DNA from: Clostridia bacterium
GTDB taxonomy: Bacteria > Bacillota > Dehalobacteriia > UBA4068
DNA length: 8,011 nt
Assembly: GCA_012515255.1 (NCBI GenBank)
Contig: JAAYYR010000077.1
Span: forward strand, 1 to 8,011
Direction: 5' to 3'
Shown: piece after piece, positions 4,746 to 8,011 of the stretch
Position numbering within the stretch: position 1 is the stretch's first letter
Layout: every line of letters starts with the position of its first letter
Notes under the pieces: generated by a model
The model's input: the letters and a program-made list of their open reading frames with translations, nothing else
Told to the model about the DNA's origin: nothing
The model's database searches: none
Made by a program: the position numbers and the translations under genes

Positions 4746-6080
4746 GTGCTTACCGAATGCGAATATAAATACAGACTGCAGGATGTGGCCGAGCCTAATT
4801 TATACCGGGATTTTTTTTCCTATTCGGAAATTCCCAAATGCGCGTTCAACCACCGTCTGACGCCGACCGATCCGCCCAAGGAAATCTGGATCACCGATAC
4901 GACTTTCCGCGACGGACAGCAAAGCCGCGCGCCATACACGGTGGATCAGATCGTTACATTATATAAGATGCTACATAAATTAGGCGGCAAAAAAGGCAAA
5001 ATCCGCCAATGCGAGTTTTTTCTCTACAGCGACAGGGATAAGGAAGCCCTGGCCCGCTGCCAGGATCTGGGTTATTATTACCCGGAGATCACCGGCTGGA
5101 TTCGCGCCTCCAAAAAAGACTTTCAATTGGCCAAAAGCATGGGCCTGAAAGAATGCGGCATTTTGGTCAGTTGCTCGGATTATCATATTTTCAAAAAGCT
5201 GAAGAAAACGCGCAAGCAAGCGATGGAGGCCTATCTGGCGGTCATCTCCGATGCGCTGGAGGTCGGCATTATTCCCCGCTGCCATTTCGAGGATATTACC
5301 CGCGCCGATTTCTACGGCTTCGTCATCCCCTTTGCCCTGGAGCTGAGCTATTTGATGAAAGAAAGCTCCATCCCAATCAAAATCCGCGCCTGCGACACCA
5401 TGGGCTACGGCATCTGCTACCCCGGCGCATCCCTGCCGCGCAGCGTGCCCGGCATCATCTACGGCCTGCGCAATTACGCCGGCTTCCCTGCCCATCTTAT
5501 CGAATGGCATGGCCATAACGACTTCTATAAGGCTGTGGTCAATTCCGCGACCGCCTGGCTTTACGGCGCCTCCTCGGTCAACTGCTCGCTATTGGGCATC
5601 GGCGAGCGCACCGGCAATACGCCGCTTGAGGCCATGATCATCGAATACGCGCAATTACGCGGTACTTTGGACGGCATGGATACTACGGTAATCCGCGATA
5701 TTGCTGATTTCTTTGAAAATGATATCGGCTACCGCATCCCGGAGCATACGCCCTTTGTCGGCAGCAATTTTAATATGACGCAAGCGGGCATTCATGCCGA
5801 CGGCCTGCTCAAGGATGAGGAGATCTATAATATCTTCGATACAGCCGCTCTGCTCAAAAGCCCGCCCAGCGTTTCCATCACCCAGACCTCAGGGCAGGCC
5901 GGCATTGCCATGTGGCTCAACACCTATCTGCAAACGCCCAGCCAAACCATTGATAAAAACGACCCGCGGGTGCTGCAAATCAAGGAATGGGTGGACGCGC
6001 AATACACGGCGGGGCGCATTACCACAATCAGCAGCGAGGAATTAGTAGAGGTTTGTAACGGCATCGGCATTTGCAAATAA
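4746..6080 (+). CDS. Re-type citrate synthase (HMGL/LeuA-like family); often annotated 2-isopropylmalate/homocitrate synthase
   Basis: The product is 444 residues of the DRE-TIM/HMGL-like family: acyl-CoA condensation on a 2-oxoacid with a divalent metal. Seen are DTTFRDGQQS (51-60), the metal-binding EWHGHND (H255, H257), GIGERTGNTPLE (284-295) and QAGIHADGL (H350). It ends without the long C-terminal leucine-sensing domain of LeuA. The N-terminal extension with EPNLYRDFF, the RQCEFFLYS and SCSDYHIFKKL segments, and YPGASLPRSVPGIIYGL resemble, from memory, the Re-citrate synthases described from Clostridium kluyveri and other anaerobes, which make citrate from acetyl-CoA and oxaloacetate. 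The aconitase gene 26 bases downstream supports citrate rather than isopropylmalate or homocitrate. The start is GTG 4746, the only in-frame start codon found between the upstream stop (4713-4715) and the conserved region. No Shine-Dalgarno precedes it, so it is the least secure part of the call. Homocitrate synthase remains an alternative. Confidence 0.78.
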   Translation: MLTECEYKYRLQDVAEPNLYRDFFSYSEIPKCAFNHRLTPTDPPKEIWITDTTFRDGQQSRAPYTVDQIVTLYKMLHKLGGKKGKIRQCEFFLYSDRDKEALARCQDLGYYYPEITGWIRASKKDFQLAKSMGLKECGILVSCSDYHIFKKLKKTRKQAMEAYLAVISDALEVGIIPRCHFEDITRADFYGFVIPFALELSYLMKESSIPIKIRACDTMGYGICYPGASLPRSVPGIIYGLRNYAGFPAHLIEWHGHNDFYKAVVNSATAWLYGASSVNCSLLGIGERTGNTPLEAMIIEYAQLRGTLDGMDTTVIRDIADFFENDIGYRIPEHTPFVGSNFNMTQAGIHADGLLKDEEIYNIFDTAALLKSPPSVSITQTSGQAGIAMWLNTYLQTPSQTIDKNDPRVLQIKEWVDAQYTAGRITTISSEELVEVCNGIGICK

Positions 6081-6106
6081 AATCATCTCAAAGCGAGGAG
6101 AAGCAC

Positions 6107-8011
6107 ATGAGTTTGAATCTGGCGCAAAAAATCATCAAAAGTCATCTCGTCGGCGGCACAATGCAGACCGGTCAGGAAATTTCCCTGCGCATCGACCAGA
6201 CACTGACCCAGGATTCCACCGGCACCATGGCATATCTGCAATTTGAGGCCATGGGTATCCCTAAAGTCAAAACAGAGAAATCAGTGGCCTATATCGACCA
6301 CAATACGCTGCAAGCCGGCTTTGAAAACGCCGACGATCATAAATATATCCAAACCGTGGCCAAGAAGCATGGTATCTATTTCTCCCGTCCCGGCAACGGC
6401 ATCTGCCATCAGGTGCATTTGGAGCGCTTTGGCCGCCCCGGCGCTACCCTGCTCGGCTCGGACAGCCACACCCCCACGGGCGGCGGCATCGGTATGCTGG
6501 CGATCGGCGCGGGCGGCCTCGACGTGGCGGTGGCCATGGGCGGCGGCCCCTATTACCTGATCATGCCCAAAATCTGCCGCGTCGAGCTGACCGGCAAACT
6601 CAGCCCTATGGTCGCGGCCAAGGATATCATCCTCGAAGTGCTGCGGCGTCTGAGCGTTAAAGGCGGCGTGGGCAAAATTATGGAATACAGCGGCGAGGGA
6701 GTCGCTACCCTGAGCGTACCGGAACGCGCTACTATCGCCAATATGGGCGCGGAGCTGGGCGCCACCACCTCGATTTTCCCCAGCGACGCTGTGACGCGCC
6801 AATTCCTGGCCGCCCAAGGCCGCGAGGCTGATTGGCAGGAATTGCTGCCGGATGCAGACGCGACCTATGATGAAAGCATTAGCATCGATTTAAGCAAACT
6901 GGAGCCGCTGGCCGCTCAGCCTTCCAGCCCCGATAATGTAGCGAAAATCAGCGAGCTTACCGGTATACCGGTCAATCAAGTGGCAATCGGCAGCTGCACC
7001 AATTCTTCTTTCGCCGACCTGATGAAAGTGGCGGCCATCCTGGACGGCCAGACCGTGGCCGAGGGCGTGTCTTTAGTGATCGCGCCCGGCTCGAAACAAG
7101 TCCTTTCCATGCTGGCGGCAAACAACGCTTTGGCCAAGATGGTCAATGCCGGCGCGCGCATCCTTGAAAGCGCCTGCGGTCCCTGCATCGGCATGGGACA
7201 GGCCCCGGCCACTGACGCGGTGTCTTTGCGTACATTTAACCGCAATTTCCCCGGCCGCAGCGGCACAGCTTCCGCGCAAGTCTATCTGGTCAGCCCGGAA
7301 GTGGCGGCGGTATCCGCCATCGCCGGTGTAATCTCCGACCCGCGCGCGTTTTCGCCCGCGCCGCCGACACTTGTCCCGGAAAGCTTCCCCATCAATGACA
7401 ATATGGTGGCAGCCCCCGCGCCGGACGGCGCGGAAGTCGAGGTTGTACGCGGCCCCAATATCAAGGCCTTTCCTATCAATAAGCCTCTTGCCGCCGAGCT
7501 GCAAGGCGAGGTTTTGATCAAGGTCGGCGATAATATCACAACCGACCATATCATGCCCTCCCATGCCAAGCTGCTGCCTTATCGCTCCAATATCCCCTAT
7601 CTTTCCCAGTTTTGCCTCACGCCCTGCGATGAGGAATTCCCCCAAAAAGCGCAAGCCAAAGGCGGCGGCTTCATCGTCGGCGGAACGAATTACGGACAGG
7701 GCTCCAGCCGCGAGCATGCGGCTCTGGCTCCGCTGTACCTCGGCGTCAAGGCGGTGCTGGCCAAATCCTTCGCCCGCATCCATGCCGCCAATCTGATCAA
7801 TAACGGCATCATCCCCCTGGTCTTTGCCAATGAGGTGGATTATGATAGAATAGAAAACGGCGACAAACTGGTGATCGCCGACGCGCCGTCTCAGGTTCAG
7901 GCAGCGGTAAACGGACAACCCTTTACCATCACCAATATGACCGGAGGATATGCTATTCAGGCCGTAGCCAATTTAACGCAACGCCAGGCGGCTATGCTGC
8001 TGGCGGGCGGC
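6107..8011 (+). CDS. Aconitate hydratase, 4Fe-4S (3' end cut off by window)
   Basis: This frame runs open for 635 codons from ATG 6107 to the window end. The family of this type is about 640-650 residues, so only a few C-terminal residues are missing. It interconverts citrate and isocitrate. The N-terminal catalytic part has QDSTGTMA (35-42) and GSDSHTPTGGGIG (117-129) with D119 and H121. The three cluster cysteines are C297 (GSCTNSS) and C357/C360 (ACGPCIGMG). The swivel domain has GDNITTDHIMP (474-484) and the active-site loop GGTNYGQGSSREH (526-537 region, S534, R535). The short single-chain type resembles Aquifex/Firmicute-type aconitases rather than the 890-residue AcnA. It could also be a homoaconitase or isopropylmalate isomerase fusion, but the Re-citrate synthase immediately upstream favours aconitase. 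The start has GCGAGGAG 7 bases upstream, and the 26-base gap indicates one operon. Confidence 0.93.
   Translation, partial: MSLNLAQKIIKSHLVGGTMQTGQEISLRIDQTLTQDSTGTMAYLQFEAMGIPKVKTEKSVAYIDHNTLQAGFENADDHKYIQTVAKKHGIYFSRPGNGICHQVHLERFGRPGATLLGSDSHTPTGGGIGMLAIGAGGLDVAVAMGGGPYYLIMPKICRVELTGKLSPMVAAKDIILEVLRRLSVKGGVGKIMEYSGEGVATLSVPERATIANMGAELGATTSIFPSDAVTRQFLAAQGREADWQELLPDADATYDESISIDLSKLEPLAAQPSSPDNVAKISELTGIPVNQVAIGSCTNSSFADLMKVAAILDGQTVAEGVSLVIAPGSKQVLSMLAANNALAKMVNAGARILESACGPCIGMGQAPATDAVSLRTFNRNFPGRSGTASAQVYLVSPEVAAVSAIAGVISDPRAFSPAPPTLVPESFPINDNMVAAPAPDGAEVEVVRGPNIKAFPINKPLAAELQGEVLIKVGDNITTDHIMPSHAKLLPYRSNIPYLSQFCLTPCDEEFPQKAQAKGGGFIVGGTNYGQGSSREHAALAPLYLGVKAVLAKSFARIHAANLINNGIIPLVFANEVDYDRIENGDKLVIADAPSQVQAAVNGQPFTITNMTGGYAIQAVANLTQRQAAMLLAGG

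Noticed and set aside
4808..4818. Possible frameshift at the run of T residues early in the citrate synthase gene
   Set aside because: The assigned frame reads YRDFFSYSEIPKCAF through this run, matching the expected conserved N-terminal region, so the frame is intact.
4980..5516. Minus-strand open frame of 178 codons opposite the citrate synthase gene
   Set aside because: It overlaps entirely a well-conserved gene, and its composition (A/G/D/Q-rich, no motif) is typical of an antisense shadow. The similar frame at 6281-6817 is rejected for the same reason.
7073..7918. Long minus-strand open frame of 281 codons opposite the aconitase gene
   Set aside because: The plus-strand frame carries every aconitase motif and cluster cysteine. 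The minus frame is a by-product of GC-rich codon bias and shows no recognisable domain or own SD.
1..8011. Mobile element, CRISPR array, toxin-antitoxin or phage content
   Set aside because: No transposase, integrase, terminal repeat, regularly spaced repeat or toxin-like small gene pair was seen. All sizeable genes belong to known housekeeping or metal-transport families.

Overview
The window looks like ordinary chromosome from an anaerobic, low-oxygen Firmicute, most likely of the Negativicutes/Clostridia type. That placement is inference. It rests on a tandem feoA-feoA-feoB locus followed by a small FeoB-associated Cys-rich membrane protein, on a citrate synthase of the Re (HMGL/LeuA-like) type rather than the usual Si type, and on a 4Fe-4S protein tail with the MEVPCCGG motif. 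Codon use is GC-rich and even across the genes. I see no insertion sequence, phage gene, CRISPR array, tRNA or rRNA.

Layout: (1) Positions 1-122 hold the 3' end of a 4Fe-4S protein gene, followed by a hairpin terminator (147-177) and a gene-free stretch to 311. (2) A DtxR/MntR-family regulator (312-674, minus) is divergent from an iron-uptake operon on the plus strand: feoA (875), second feoA (1100), feoB (1384) and a 63-residue Cys-rich membrane protein (3591). The regulator/feoA gap carries a good sigma-70-type promoter (768-796). Two copies of the palindrome GTTAG-N6-CTAAC lie downstream of its -10, and a third copy lies in front of feoB, so the divergently encoded regulator probably controls the operon at two points. 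(3) A strong bidirectional terminator (3796-3840) separates the feo operon from convergent mntP, a manganese exporter (3866-4432, minus). (4) A 313-base divergent region (4433-4745) holds the mntP promoter and the promoter region of a second plus-strand operon, with a perfect 14-bp palindrome. (5) That operon encodes a Re-type citrate synthase (4746-6080) and a 4Fe-4S aconitate hydratase (6107 to the window end, lacking only its last few codons).

Functionally, the left two thirds is divalent-metal homeostasis: an iron-sensing regulator, a Fe(II) importer with its accessory proteins, and a Mn(II) exporter. The right third makes citrate from acetyl-CoA and oxaloacetate and isomerises it to isocitrate, the opening steps of the oxidative TCA branch toward 2-oxoglutarate and glutamate. 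The link between the halves is only suggestive (aconitase is an Fe-S enzyme). I found no clearly new system. The most interesting signals are the repeated operator-like palindromes, the mixed DtxR/MntR metal-ligand set of the regulator, and the citrate synthase, which automatic annotation often misnames as 2-isopropylmalate or homocitrate synthase.
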